This document shows positions 29,087-37,259 of a DNA stretch of 64,000 bases, piece by piece (the stretch's first letter is position 1; each line of letters opens with the position of its first letter). The position numbers and the translations under genes are program-made. A model generated the notes under the pieces. The model searched no databases and was not told where the DNA came from. It saw only the letters and a program-made list of their open reading frames with translations. The stretch covers positions 1,873,501 through 1,937,500 of the forward strand of contig NZ_CP066783.1 in the NCBI RefSeq assembly GCF_019186805.1, given 5' to 3'. The stretch comes from Comamonas fluminis. GTDB lineage: Bacteria; Pseudomonadota; Gammaproteobacteria; Burkholderiales; Burkholderiaceae_C.

Positions 29087-30169
29087 ATGAGCCAAGTCCT
29101 GCGACAGCACGCCGAACAGCAATTTGCCGAAGAACTCGATGCCCTGCAAAAGGTGGATGACCGTCCACGTCCGCCGAACTGGAAGCTCTCGCCCTGGGCC
29201 GTGCTGCAGTATTTGATGGGTGGCACCTTGAGCAATGGTTTTGAAGTCAGCGCCAAGTACATCGGCAATCCGCGCCTGATGGAGATTGCGGTTTCCACCC
29301 TGGCCACCGACCGCGCACTGCTGCTGTACGGCGTGCCCGGCACGGCCAAGTCCTGGGTGTCGGAGCATTTGTCGGCTGCGGTCAGCGGTGACTCGACCAT
29401 GCTGATCCAGGGCACCGCAGGCACCAGCGAAGAGCAACTGCGCTATGGCTGGAACTACGCCCAGCTATTGGCCCACGGCCCGTCCGAGAAAGCGCTGATC
29501 CCCAGCCCGCTGGTCAACGCCATGAAGCTGGGCAAGATCGCCCGCATCGAAGAGCTGACCCGCATCCCCGCCGATGTGCAGGACACCTTGATCACCGTGC
29601 TGTCTGAAAAGACCTTGCCCGTGCCTGAGCTGGGTATGGAATTCCAGGCTGTGCCGGGCTTCTCCGTTATCGCCACGGCCAACAACCGCGACAAGGGCGT
29701 GAACGAACTCTCCAGCGCCTTGAAGCGCCGCTTTAACACCGTGGTGCTGCCCGTGCCAGCCTCGCAAGACGAAGAAGTGCAGATCGTCACCAAGCGTGTG
29801 GGCGAGCAAAGTCGCGCCCTGCAACTGCCTGCCGAAGCGCCTGCGCTGCAGGAAGTGCGCCGCGTGGTGCAAATCTTCCGCGAACTGCGCAACGGCCAGA
29901 CCGAAGACGGCAAGACCGTGCGCGTGAAGTCGCCCAGCTCCACCTTGTCCACAGCAGAGGCCATCTCGGTCATCAACAGCGGCATGGCGCTGGCGGGCCA
30001 CTTTGGCGATGGCGTGCTGAGCGCGAACGATGTGGCGTCTGGCCTGCTGGGCGCGGTCATCAAGGACCCGGTTCAGGATACGGTGGTGTGGAAGGAATAT
30101 CTGGAGACGGTCGTCAAGGAGCGTGCCGACTGGAAAGATCTATACCGCGCCTGCCGAGAGCAATTGTGA
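29087..30169 (+). CDS. MoxR-type AAA+ ATPase
   Basis: A 360-residue AAA+ ATPase of the MoxR group. Walker A is GVPGTAKS (82-89). The Walker B position reads KIARIEELTRIP (Glu155-Glu156), so the usual Asp of the DE pair is Glu. Sensor 1 is VIATANNRDKG and an arginine-finger region ALKRRFNTVVLP follows. MoxR proteins work with VWA-domain partners as chaperone-like machines to insert cofactors or remodel targets. The VWA partner is two genes downstream. A 185-base gap to the next gene may hold a second promoter. Confidence 0.93.
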   Translation: MSQVLRQHAEQQFAEELDALQKVDDRPRPPNWKLSPWAVLQYLMGGTLSNGFEVSAKYIGNPRLMEIAVSTLATDRALLLYGVPGTAKSWVSEHLSAAVSGDSTMLIQGTAGTSEEQLRYGWNYAQLLAHGPSEKALIPSPLVNAMKLGKIARIEELTRIPADVQDTLITVLSEKTLPVPELGMEFQAVPGFSVIATANNRDKGVNELSSALKRRFNTVVLPVPASQDEEVQIVTKRVGEQSRALQLPAEAPALQEVRRVVQIFRELRNGQTEDGKTVRVKSPSSTLSTAEAISVINSGMALAGHFGDGVLSANDVASGLLGAVIKDPVQDTVVWKEYLETVVKERADWKDLYRACREQL

Positions 30170-30354
30170 GTTGTGCGGCAGTGAATACAGCTCTTGATAC
30201 TTCGTTGCCACGCAGGCCGCGCGCAAGCTCGCCGTAGCGCTGCTACTGTCTTCGCTTGCGACGCCTCGTCTCAACCGCCCATCTGCGATGGGCTGAGCTG
30301 TCTTCACTGCTGAAATTCCGTTGATTCACGCACATCGCAGCTTTCAAGAAATCT

Positions 30355-32970
30355 ATGGCCACTTCCGCTGATTCCGTTCACTTCTTTGGCATACGCCACC
30401 ACGGCCCCGGCTGTGCGCGCAGCCTGCTGCAGGCGCTTGAAGCTTTGCAGCCCGACTGCCTGTTGGTTGAAGGCCCGCCCGAGGGCGAGGCGCTGCTGCC
30501 CATGCTGCAAAGCGCCGAGCTGCGCCCGCCCGTGGCCATGCTGGTCTATATGCAAGACGCGCCCAGCCAGGCCGCGTTTTATCCGTTTGCCGAGTTTTCG
30601 CCCGAGTGGCAAGCCCTGCAATGGGCCAGCCGCCAGGGCGTTGCCACGCGCTTTATCGATCTGCCGCAAACCCATGCCATGGCGATTGAGTTTGCGCGGC
30701 GAGAGGCTTTGAAGAAGGCGATGGAAGAGGGCGGCGGCGCGACTGATGAAGTTGAAGACGCCGCTGAAGGCGATGAATCTGAGGCAGAAGCCGCAGAGCC
30801 TGCAGCGCAAGAAGCGGAAGGCGATGCACCAGACGCTGAGCAGATCGCCGCAGATGAAGCTGTAGAAGAGCCACAGACAGCGGCGCAAGAGCACCATAAC
30901 CACCGTGATCCGCTGGACTGGCTGGCCCACGCGGCAGGCTTTGAAGACGGCGAGAGTTGGTGGAACCGCTTGGTCGAGGAGCGCGGCGATAGTGAGGCGC
31001 TGTTTGAATCCATCAACGAAGCCATGACCGCTGTGCGCAGTGAGTTGGCCAAAGACGGCGAACATTGGCGCGGCGAAGCCTATGTGCAGCGCGAAGCCAT
31101 GCGTGAGGCCCATATGCGCCAGTGCATACGCGAGGCGACCAAGGCAGGCTACCAGCGCATTGCCGTGGTGTGCGGCGCATGGCATGTGCCCGCGCTGCAG
31201 CAAAGCGTGACGGCCAAGGCCGATAGTGCCTTGCTCAAAGGCCTGCCCAAGGCCAAGGTGATGGCCACCTGGGCGCCGTGGACCTATCGCAATCTGGCCA
31301 GCAGCAGCGGCTATGGTGCGGGTGTCACATCGCCGGGCTGGTATGAGCATCTGTGGCGCTGCTACCAGGCAGATATGGAATCAAACAGGCCGCTAGCGCA
31401 GGATGAAAGCGCGCCAGAAGCTATTAAAAATATAGTAAACCCTGCGGTCAAGCCAGCCGTTTTGCGCACCGCAGGCTGGCTCACCCGCGTGGCCCATCTG
31501 CTGCGCGATAAAGATCTGGACTGCTCCAGTGCACACATCATTGAAGCCACGCGCCTGGCCGCCAGCTTGGCTGCGCTGCGTGGCCAGCCCACGCCGGGGC
31601 TGCAAGAGATTAACGAGGCCATCGTCACGGTGGTTTGCATGGGTGAGACTGCGCCGCTCAAGCTGATTGACGACGCACTCACCGTGGGCCATGTGCTGGG
31701 CAGCGTGCCCGCCGATGTGCCCCAGGTGCCGCTGCAGCGCGATATAGAGCAGCAGCAAAAATCGCTGCGCATGAAGCCCGAGGCGGCAGCCAAGCTGCTG
31801 GCGCTGGATTTGCGCAAAGAAAATGATTTGGCACGCAGCCACTTTCTGCACCGCCTGCGTCTGCTAGGCATTGGCTGGGGCACACCCGCGCAAGATGCGC
31901 AGCGCAACCGCGGCACCTTCCGCGAAAGCTGGCAGATGCAGTGGGAGCCCGAGCTGGCCGTGCGCGTCATCGAAGCCAGCGTGCATGGCGCCACCGTGGC
32001 ACAAGCCGCCACGGCCAAGCTACGCGCCAGCCTGACGCCCGAGACCGCACTGCCCGAGATTGCCCATGCCATTGACGACGCACTGCTGGCCAACTTGCCG
32101 CAGTTGGTTGAGGCCTTGATTGAAACTTTGGCCGAGCGCGCAGCCACCACGGGTGATGTGGCCCAGTTGCTGCAAGCCTTGCCGCCGCTGGCCAATGTGT
32201 ACCGCTACGGCAGCGTGCGCCAGACGGATACGGTGCTGCTGGCCACGGTGATTGATTCGCTGGTGCTGCGTGCCGCCATCGGCCTGCCCGTGGCTTGCAT
32301 GGCCATGGACGAAGACGCGGCGGGCGCGATGAAGATCAAGGTGCTGGCCGCCCACGATGCATTGCGCTTGCGCGGCATGGATGGCCAGGCCCAGGAAGCC
32401 GTGGACGCCTGGCGCGCCGCACTGCGTAGTCTGGCCATGGGCGATGCGGCCGCGGCCTTGCTGCGCGGCATGGCCTGCCGTTTGCTGCTGGATGAGCATC
32501 TGCTGGAAAGCGCCGAAGTGGTGCGCCAGTTCAACCGCAACCTCTCGCTGGGCGCCGCGCCCATGGATGTGGCGGCCTGGCTGGATGGCTTTTTGAACCA
32601 GCAAGCCTTGGTGCTGCTGCACGATGAATCCATCTGGGGCGCGATCGATGCGTGGTTGACGAGCTTGGGCGAGCTACAGTTTGCGCAAATCCTGCCGCTG
32701 GTGCGCCGCAGCTTTGCCAACTTCAGCAAGCACGAGCGACAAAGCCTGGGCGAGAAAGCCAAGCGTGCACCGGTCGCTGGTGCGGTGCAGACCGGCTCAG
32801 TGCAAGTCGCCCCAGTCGCAAGCGGCGAGGAAGCCGGACCATGGGACGAGCAGCGTGCAGCACTGGCACTGCCGGTGTTGAGCGCACTATTAGGGCTGAA
32901 TCTGCCTGAAGTCCAGGCAGTAAAGTCGCCTGTAGCTCCTGATTTTGAAGCATCTACAGATAAGGTGTGA
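30355..32970 (+). CDS. DUF5682-like protein with TraB/ChaN-type motifs
   Basis: An 871-residue protein. The N-terminus shows GIRHHGPG (12-19) and LLVEGPPEGE with Glu39, and further on VVCGAWHVPAL with His277. These resemble the paired G-x-x-H and E motifs of the TraB/TIKI/ChaN/EreA fold, which include metal-dependent hydrolases; that relationship is my inference. Between them, residues about 124-185 are a very acidic, low-complexity insert rich in Glu and Ala ending in HHNHRD. The long C-terminal half is helical and resembles an adaptor. It overlaps the VWA gene start. Activity unknown. Confidence 0.82.
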   Translation: MATSADSVHFFGIRHHGPGCARSLLQALEALQPDCLLVEGPPEGEALLPMLQSAELRPPVAMLVYMQDAPSQAAFYPFAEFSPEWQALQWASRQGVATRFIDLPQTHAMAIEFARREALKKAMEEGGGATDEVEDAAEGDESEAEAAEPAAQEAEGDAPDAEQIAADEAVEEPQTAAQEHHNHRDPLDWLAHAAGFEDGESWWNRLVEERGDSEALFESINEAMTAVRSELAKDGEHWRGEAYVQREAMREAHMRQCIREATKAGYQRIAVVCGAWHVPALQQSVTAKADSALLKGLPKAKVMATWAPWTYRNLASSSGYGAGVTSPGWYEHLWRCYQADMESNRPLAQDESAPEAIKNIVNPAVKPAVLRTAGWLTRVAHLLRDKDLDCSSAHIIEATRLAASLAALRGQPTPGLQEINEAIVTVVCMGETAPLKLIDDALTVGHVLGSVPADVPQVPLQRDIEQQQKSLRMKPEAAAKLLALDLRKENDLARSHFLHRLRLLGIGWGTPAQDAQRNRGTFRESWQMQWEPELAVRVIEASVHGATVAQAATAKLRASLTPETALPEIAHAIDDALLANLPQLVEALIETLAERAATTGDVAQLLQALPPLANVYRYGSVRQTDTVLLATVIDSLVLRAAIGLPVACMAMDEDAAGAMKIKVLAAHDALRLRGMDGQAQEAVDAWRAALRSLAMGDAAAALLRGMACRLLLDEHLLESAEVVRQFNRNLSLGAAPMDVAAWLDGFLNQQALVLLHDESIWGAIDAWLTSLGELQFAQILPLVRRSFANFSKHERQSLGEKAKRAPVAGAVQTGSVQVAPVASGEEAGPWDEQRAALALPVLSALLGLNLPEVQAVKSPVAPDFEASTDKV
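31407..31428 (+). repeat. Copy of a dispersed motif (inside the DUF5682 gene)
   Basis: AAGCGCGCCAGAAGCTATTAAA, followed by an AT-rich run, encodes a loop that interrupts an otherwise GC-rich gene (SAPEAIKNIVNPAVKP). It resembles the 20-bp motifs at 20778, 25873 and 50851. Confidence 0.35.
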
Positions 32971-34181
32971 TGATGAATGCCAACGTGAACACACCTAGCA
33001 CCGATCCCGAACTGAACGAGCAGGAGCTGCAACCCACCTCACGCCTGCAGCGCTGGCGCATGGTGCTGGGCAGCCCGGCGGACGCCAGCTGCGGCGGTGT
33101 CTCTGGCCGTTTGCAAGAGATGGATCAGGCGCTTGCATCGCTGTATGAGCAAGACACCAAGCTGGGCTCGCGCAAGGGCGGGCGCGGCGATTCTTCGCCA
33201 TCCGTCTCGCGCTGGCTGGGCGATATCCGCAAATACTTCCCCAGCCAGGTGGTGCAGGTGATGCAGCGCGACGCGATGGAGCGCCTGCAACTGCGCGAAA
33301 TGCTGCTGCAGCCCGAGATGCTGGAGAACGTGCAGCCCGATGTGCATCTGGTGGCCGACCTGATCTCGCTGGGCTCGGTCATTCCGCAAAACACCAAGGC
33401 CACAGCGCGGCTGGTGGTGCGCAAGGTGGTCGATGAGCTGATGAAAAAGCTGGAAGAACCCATGCGCAGCGCAGTCAGTGGCGCGCTGGACCGCAGCCAG
33501 CGCAACCGCCGCCCGCGCCATGCAGAGATCGACTGGAACCGCACCATCCGCGCCAACCTGCGCCACTGGCAGCCCGAGTACAAAACCATCGTCCCCGAGA
33601 CCTTGATTGGCTATGGCCGCAAGGTGCGTCGCCCGCAGCGCGAGGTGATTTTGTGCATTGACCAGAGCGGCTCGATGGCCAACTCGGTCGTGTACTCCAG
33701 CATCTTTGGTGCGGTGATGGCCAGCCTGCCTGCCGTGGCCACCAAGCTGGTGGTGTTTGACACGGCGGTGGTGGACTTGACCGACAAACTGGACGACCCA
33801 GTGGACGTGCTGTTTGGCGTGCAACTGGGTGGGGGCACTGATATCAACGGCGCGGTGGGCTACTGCCAGAGCATCATCAGCGAGCCGCGCAACACGATTT
33901 TGGTACTGATCTCTGACCTGTATGAAGGCGGCGTTGAATCGGGCCTGCTGCGCCGTGCCAACGAGCTGGTCGAATCCGGTGTGCAGTTTGTCACGCTGCT
34001 GGCGCTGAGCGACGAGGGCGCTCCGTCATACGACGCCGACCTGGCCGCCAAGCTGGCCGCCTTGGGCGTGCCATCGTTTGCCTGCACGCCAGACGCCTTC
34101 CCGCAGCTAATGGCCGCTGCCATCCGCCGCGACGATGTGAGCGCCTGGGCGGCGACGCAGGGTTTCAAGACCAGCAAATAA
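32970..34181 (+). CDS. VWA-domain protein (MIDAS), last gene of the MoxR module
   Basis: A 403-residue protein with a C-terminal von Willebrand A domain. The metal-ion-dependent adhesion site is complete: D231-x-S233-x-S235 in CIDQSGSM, Thr290 in LGGGTDINGAV, and Asp316 in ISDLYEGG. The N-terminal half contains RWLGDIRKYFPSQVVQVMQR and a helical region that VWA partners of MoxR proteins often carry. It starts at ATG 32970 overlapping the stop of the previous gene (GTG at 32967 and ATG at 32973 are alternatives). No signal peptide, so it is cytoplasmic. Confidence 0.92.
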   Translation: MMNANVNTPSTDPELNEQELQPTSRLQRWRMVLGSPADASCGGVSGRLQEMDQALASLYEQDTKLGSRKGGRGDSSPSVSRWLGDIRKYFPSQVVQVMQRDAMERLQLREMLLQPEMLENVQPDVHLVADLISLGSVIPQNTKATARLVVRKVVDELMKKLEEPMRSAVSGALDRSQRNRRPRHAEIDWNRTIRANLRHWQPEYKTIVPETLIGYGRKVRRPQREVILCIDQSGSMANSVVYSSIFGAVMASLPAVATKLVVFDTAVVDLTDKLDDPVDVLFGVQLGGGTDINGAVGYCQSIISEPRNTILVLISDLYEGGVESGLLRRANELVESGVQFVTLLALSDEGAPSYDADLAAKLAALGVPSFACTPDAFPQLMAAAIRRDDVSAWAATQGFKTSK

Positions 34182-34185
34182 CAAA

Positions 34186-34212
34186 GCTGGCTCGGCTGGC
34201 TCGGCTGGCTCA
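34186..34212 (+). repeat. Short tandem repeat (3 x 9 bp)
   Basis: Three units of GCTGGCTCG (the last ending in A) between the VWA gene and the convergent small gene. The third unit covers the stop codon of the minus-strand gene. Likely slippage-prone. Confidence 0.7.
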
Positions 34213-34431
34213 GTCTGGCAGGGCCACGCCCAGCTTGGCCAGCTTTGCCGCCGCCACATCACGGCGGCGTGCGGCTTTTGCCGCTGTTTCACTCACGGTG
34301 GCAATGGTCTTGGGGCCTTTGCCTGCAGCGGCCTTGACCAGGTCTGCCTTCTTGCTGGCTTCGGCGGCCAGCTTGCGGTAGCTGGCGATCAGTTCGGCAA
34401 TCAGTTCGGCATGGGCTGCGGCTTGGTTCAC
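34210..34431 (-). CDS. Small Ala/Lys-rich hypothetical protein
   Basis: 73 residues (MNQAAAHAELIAELIASYRK...), starting at GTG 34431 with AGGAAA upstream. It is basic and helical, Ala- and Lys-rich (KAAAGKGPKTIATVSETAAK), with no membrane segment. It could be a nucleoid or coiled-coil protein; the family is not recognised. It is convergent with the VWA gene. Confidence 0.55.
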   Translation of the reverse strand: MNQAAAHAELIAELIASYRKLAAEASKKADLVKAAAGKGPKTIATVSETAAKAARRRDVAAAKLAKLGVALPD

Positions 34432-34575
34432 GGGGTTTCCTGTTCGTTGAGGGCCGCATTGTCACGGCAAAAGCGGGAGCGCTTTGAATGCCATTACAGA
34501 TTGGCGAATTACTGGCACGGAGGGCGCTGGGTTTGAAGGCATGATGGCGGTCGTTCAAACCAATGAGGAAATGCG

Positions 34576-35589
34576 ATGGCAGGTGCAGGCCTATTGATGC
34601 TGCTCGACGACATCACAGCGCTGCTGGACGATGTTGCCTTGATGACCAAAACAGCCGCCAGCAAAAGCACGGCGATTCTGGATGATGTGGCCACTCAGAC
34701 CAAAGTGGCGGTGCAGAAAACGGCCGGTGTGCTGGGCGATGATCTGGCGCTGAATGCGGAGCAGGTGACTGGCGTCAAGGCCAACCGAGAGTTGCCAGTG
34801 GTCTGGGCAGTGGCCAAGGGCTCGCTGATGAACAAGGCGATCCTGGTTCCAGCGGCGCTGTTGATCAGCGCGTTTGCGCCCTGGCTGATTACGCCGCTGC
34901 TGATGGTGGGCGGCGCTTTTCTGTGCTTTGAAGGAGTGGAAAAAATCCTGGAGCTTTTTCACAAAAAGAAGGCACACGATGTGCATGAAGCCGAGGTCGA
35001 TGCAGACGAGGCCGTGCACAAGGGCGTAGCGCCTTCGTCGGTCAGAGCAGCGCGCGAAAAGCACATGGACCCGATGGAGTACGAGAAGCAAAAGGTCAAG
35101 GGCGCTGTGCGCACGGACTTTATTCTTTCTGCAGAAATCATGGCCATTGCGCTGGGTACGGTCTCGACCAAGCCCATCTGGGAGCAGGGCGCAGTGCTGA
35201 TCGCAGTGGCGCTGGCCATCACGGTGTTTGTCTATGGTCTGGTGGCTGGGATTGTGCGTATGGATGACGTGGGCAACTGGCTGATGGCCAAGTCCAGCAG
35301 CGCCGCCCAAGCCTTTGGTCGCGGCCTGATTGCGTTCACGCCCTGGTTGATGCGTGGCCTGTCCATCGTGGGGACAGCTGCAATGTTCATGGTGGGCGGC
35401 AGCCTGCTGGTGCATGGCATTGGCCCGATTGAGCATTGGGTTCAGACCGCAGTGGTGCCTATGGGCGGTATTGCCGCTGCGCTGGGGCCAGTGCTGGTGC
35501 ATGTGGTGGTGGGCGCCATCATTGGTGGCGTTGTGGTGCTGTGCGTGGAGTTGTGGCACAAGCTCAGGCCCGCCAAGGCTGCTCATTAA
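34576..35589 (+). CDS. DUF808 family inner membrane protein (YedI-like)
   Basis: 337 residues. The N-terminus MAGAGLLMLLDDITALLDDV and VKANRELPVVWAVAKGSLMN are the DUF808 signature. Several hydrophobic segments follow (AILVPAALLISAFAPWLITP, VLIAVALAITVFVYGLVAGI, the Gly-rich C-terminal pair). It is an integral inner-membrane protein of unknown function. Followed by a terminator at 35652. Confidence 0.92.
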   Translation: MAGAGLLMLLDDITALLDDVALMTKTAASKSTAILDDVATQTKVAVQKTAGVLGDDLALNAEQVTGVKANRELPVVWAVAKGSLMNKAILVPAALLISAFAPWLITPLLMVGGAFLCFEGVEKILELFHKKKAHDVHEAEVDADEAVHKGVAPSSVRAAREKHMDPMEYEKQKVKGAVRTDFILSAEIMAIALGTVSTKPIWEQGAVLIAVALAITVFVYGLVAGIVRMDDVGNWLMAKSSSAAQAFGRGLIAFTPWLMRGLSIVGTAAMFMVGGSLLVHGIGPIEHWVQTAVVPMGGIAAALGPVLVHVVVGAIIGGVVVLCVELWHKLRPAKAAH

Positions 35590-35651
35590 AAGCATAGCTA
35601 GCACCCTATGAGTGGTGCTGGCTTGAGATGAATCAGAAGCTAGCTAGATGC

Positions 35652-35688
35652 AAAGCGGCCGTGGCCCATGGGCAACGGCCGCTTTTTT
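35652..35688 (+). terminator. Rho-independent terminator after the DUF808 gene
   Basis: Stem AAGCGGCCGT / ACGGCCGCTT followed by six T's. Confidence 0.85.
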
Positions 35689-35805
35689 CTTTGGGTTCAT
35701 GGTTGGCAGATTGATATGGGACAAACCCGAGCAGGGTTGGCTTTGTTTCAATCAATGCCAAGGGAAGTGCAAAGCGCTCCCACTGATTACCTCAAGGAAA
35801 AGCCC

Positions 35806-36411
35806 ATGAAAAAGACTCTGATCGCGATTGCCGCTGCTGCCAGCGCCCTGACTGCTGGTACTGCTTTTGCCCAATCCTTTGATGGCTCCAGCCCCTGGCA
35901 AGTGCGTGTGCGCGCCGTGCATCTGAACAGCGACAACGGCGGCGCTGCTGGCGATGCGGGTGTGAGCATCAACAACAAGTGGATTCCTGAAGTGGACGTG
36001 TCCTACTTCTTCACGCCCAATATCGCTGCCGAGCTGATCCTGACCTACCCGCAAAAGCATGACGTGCGTCTGGCTGGCGACAAGATTGGTTCGCTCAAGC
36101 ATCTGCCCCCCACATTGCTGGCGCAGTACCACTTCACCAACTTCGGTGCCTTCAAGCCCTATGTGGGCGCTGGCGTGAACTACACCAATTTTTCGAGTGT
36201 GAATCTGCCTGAAGGCGTGAGCATCAAGAAAAACAGCTTTGGCGGTGCGCTGCAGCTGGGGTTTGACTATGCGCTGGACAAGAACTGGTCGCTGAACTTC
36301 GACGTCAAGAAGGTCTATCTGGGCACCAAGGTGACTGGTGCAGGTCTGGATAACGCCAAGTTGAAGGTTGATCCATGGCTGGTTGGCGTGGGTGTGGGCT
36401 ATCGTTTCTGA
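35806..36411 (+). CDS. ompW: OmpW family outer membrane protein
   Basis: A 201-residue outer-membrane beta-barrel. The signal peptide MKKTLIAIAAAASALTAGTA is cleaved near AFA-QS. Then WQVRVRAVHLNSDN, a FFTPNIAAELILTYP strand, LAQYHFTNFGAFKPYVGAGV, and a terminal aromatic residue in VGVGYRF, as expected for barrel insertion. The family forms a small barrel with a hydrophobic channel, linked to uptake of hydrophobic compounds; a role for the catabolic cluster is possible but not shown. The ATG at 35806 has AAGGA upstream. Confidence 0.94.
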   Translation: MKKTLIAIAAAASALTAGTAFAQSFDGSSPWQVRVRAVHLNSDNGGAAGDAGVSINNKWIPEVDVSYFFTPNIAAELILTYPQKHDVRLAGDKIGSLKHLPPTLLAQYHFTNFGAFKPYVGAGVNYTNFSSVNLPEGVSIKKNSFGGALQLGFDYALDKNWSLNFDVKKVYLGTKVTGAGLDNAKLKVDPWLVGVGVGYRF

Positions 36412-36433
36412 TAGCTGCACCGCAAAGAGTGTT

Positions 36434-36487
36434 CTTGCCTGCGGCCTTCTTCCGCAGGCAAGTCACGCACCACAGTCATTGTGGTGC
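36434..36487 (+). terminator. Double hairpin after ompW
   Basis: Two stems follow ompW: an 11-bp stem (CTTGCCTGCGG / CCGCAGGCAAG, 36434-36462) and an 8-bp stem (GCACCACA / TGTGGTGC, 36467-36487). Neither has a T-run, so it may be a stability element or a Rho-independent-like terminator for either strand. Confidence 0.4.
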
Positions 36488-36578
36488 ACTGGAATAAGCG
36501 GGTCGGCATGGTCTGCTTATTTCGTGGCTAGGGTGTATGTTTGTATCGGTATTTCGCTTGCGCGGAGTACCGATTTTT

Positions 36579-37199
36579 TTATTCCTGAAGCTTGTAGCGA
36601 AATGCCTGAATCAGGCAGGCGGCGACGGGTTTTCCTTGCCAGGTGGGAGGCGAGAACTTCCACTGGCGCAGAGCCTGAATGGATGCCTTGACCAGCGCCG
36701 GATGGGCGCCGGGCCGCACCGCATAGTTCCCGAGTTGTCCCGTCTCTGAAATCTGGAAGATGATCACGACAGGCCCCTCAGTATTGCTGTCGATCAGAAC
36801 TTTTGGGTAGTCAGGCAGGGCGGTGCGCTGGATCTGGGGCGGCTGATCGAGTTGTATGGATGACAGGCAGTCTCTGAGCCATGCCGGGCGCTCTGAGGCT
36901 GAAATCCACGGGGCTTGCTGGCTGCCCTGTGGCACCAATGATGGCGTGGTGCGCGGCCCCGCAGTGGGCGGTACCGCATAGATGGGTGCGGGGGCATCTT
37001 GGGGCTGCACAGGTTGCGGCTGCACAGGTTGCTGCACCTGGCTGCGGTCAATGACCGTGCGCTGCGCCGACTCTTCAATCGGCGGCTCTGGCTTCAGGGG
37101 CACTTGCCTGCAGCCCCCCAGCCAGAGCATGCCCAGCAGCAGGGCCAGCGCAGGACGATGTGGAAGGCAGCGATAGCCAGAGCGAAGTGCTGAAATCAT
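36579..37199 (-). CDS. Lipoprotein with TonB C-terminal-like domain
   Basis: 206 residues. A signal sequence ends at the lipobox LWLGGC. A Pro/Gln-rich linker (QQPVQPQPVQPQDAPAPI) resembles the periplasm-spanning part of TonB, and the C-terminal domain (EGPVVIIFQISETGQLGNYA ... LRQWKFSPPTWQGKPVAACL) is the TonB_C fold. A lipid anchor replaces the usual transmembrane helix. ATG 37199 has AGGAGA upstream. It may link cell-envelope energy or stiffness; no ExbBD partner is here. Confidence 0.82.
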   Translation of the reverse strand: MISALRSGYRCLPHRPALALLLGMLWLGGCRQVPLKPEPPIEESAQRTVIDRSQVQQPVQPQPVQPQDAPAPIYAVPPTAGPRTTPSLVPQGSQQAPWISASERPAWLRDCLSSIQLDQPPQIQRTALPDYPKVLIDSNTEGPVVIIFQISETGQLGNYAVRPGAHPALVKASIQALRQWKFSPPTWQGKPVAACLIQAFRYKLQE

Positions 37200-37259
37200 G
37201 CGGAAGTCTCCTGGGTGCAGCCCGCAGCATTGCAGGTGCGGGCTGTTGCATGGAGACTT

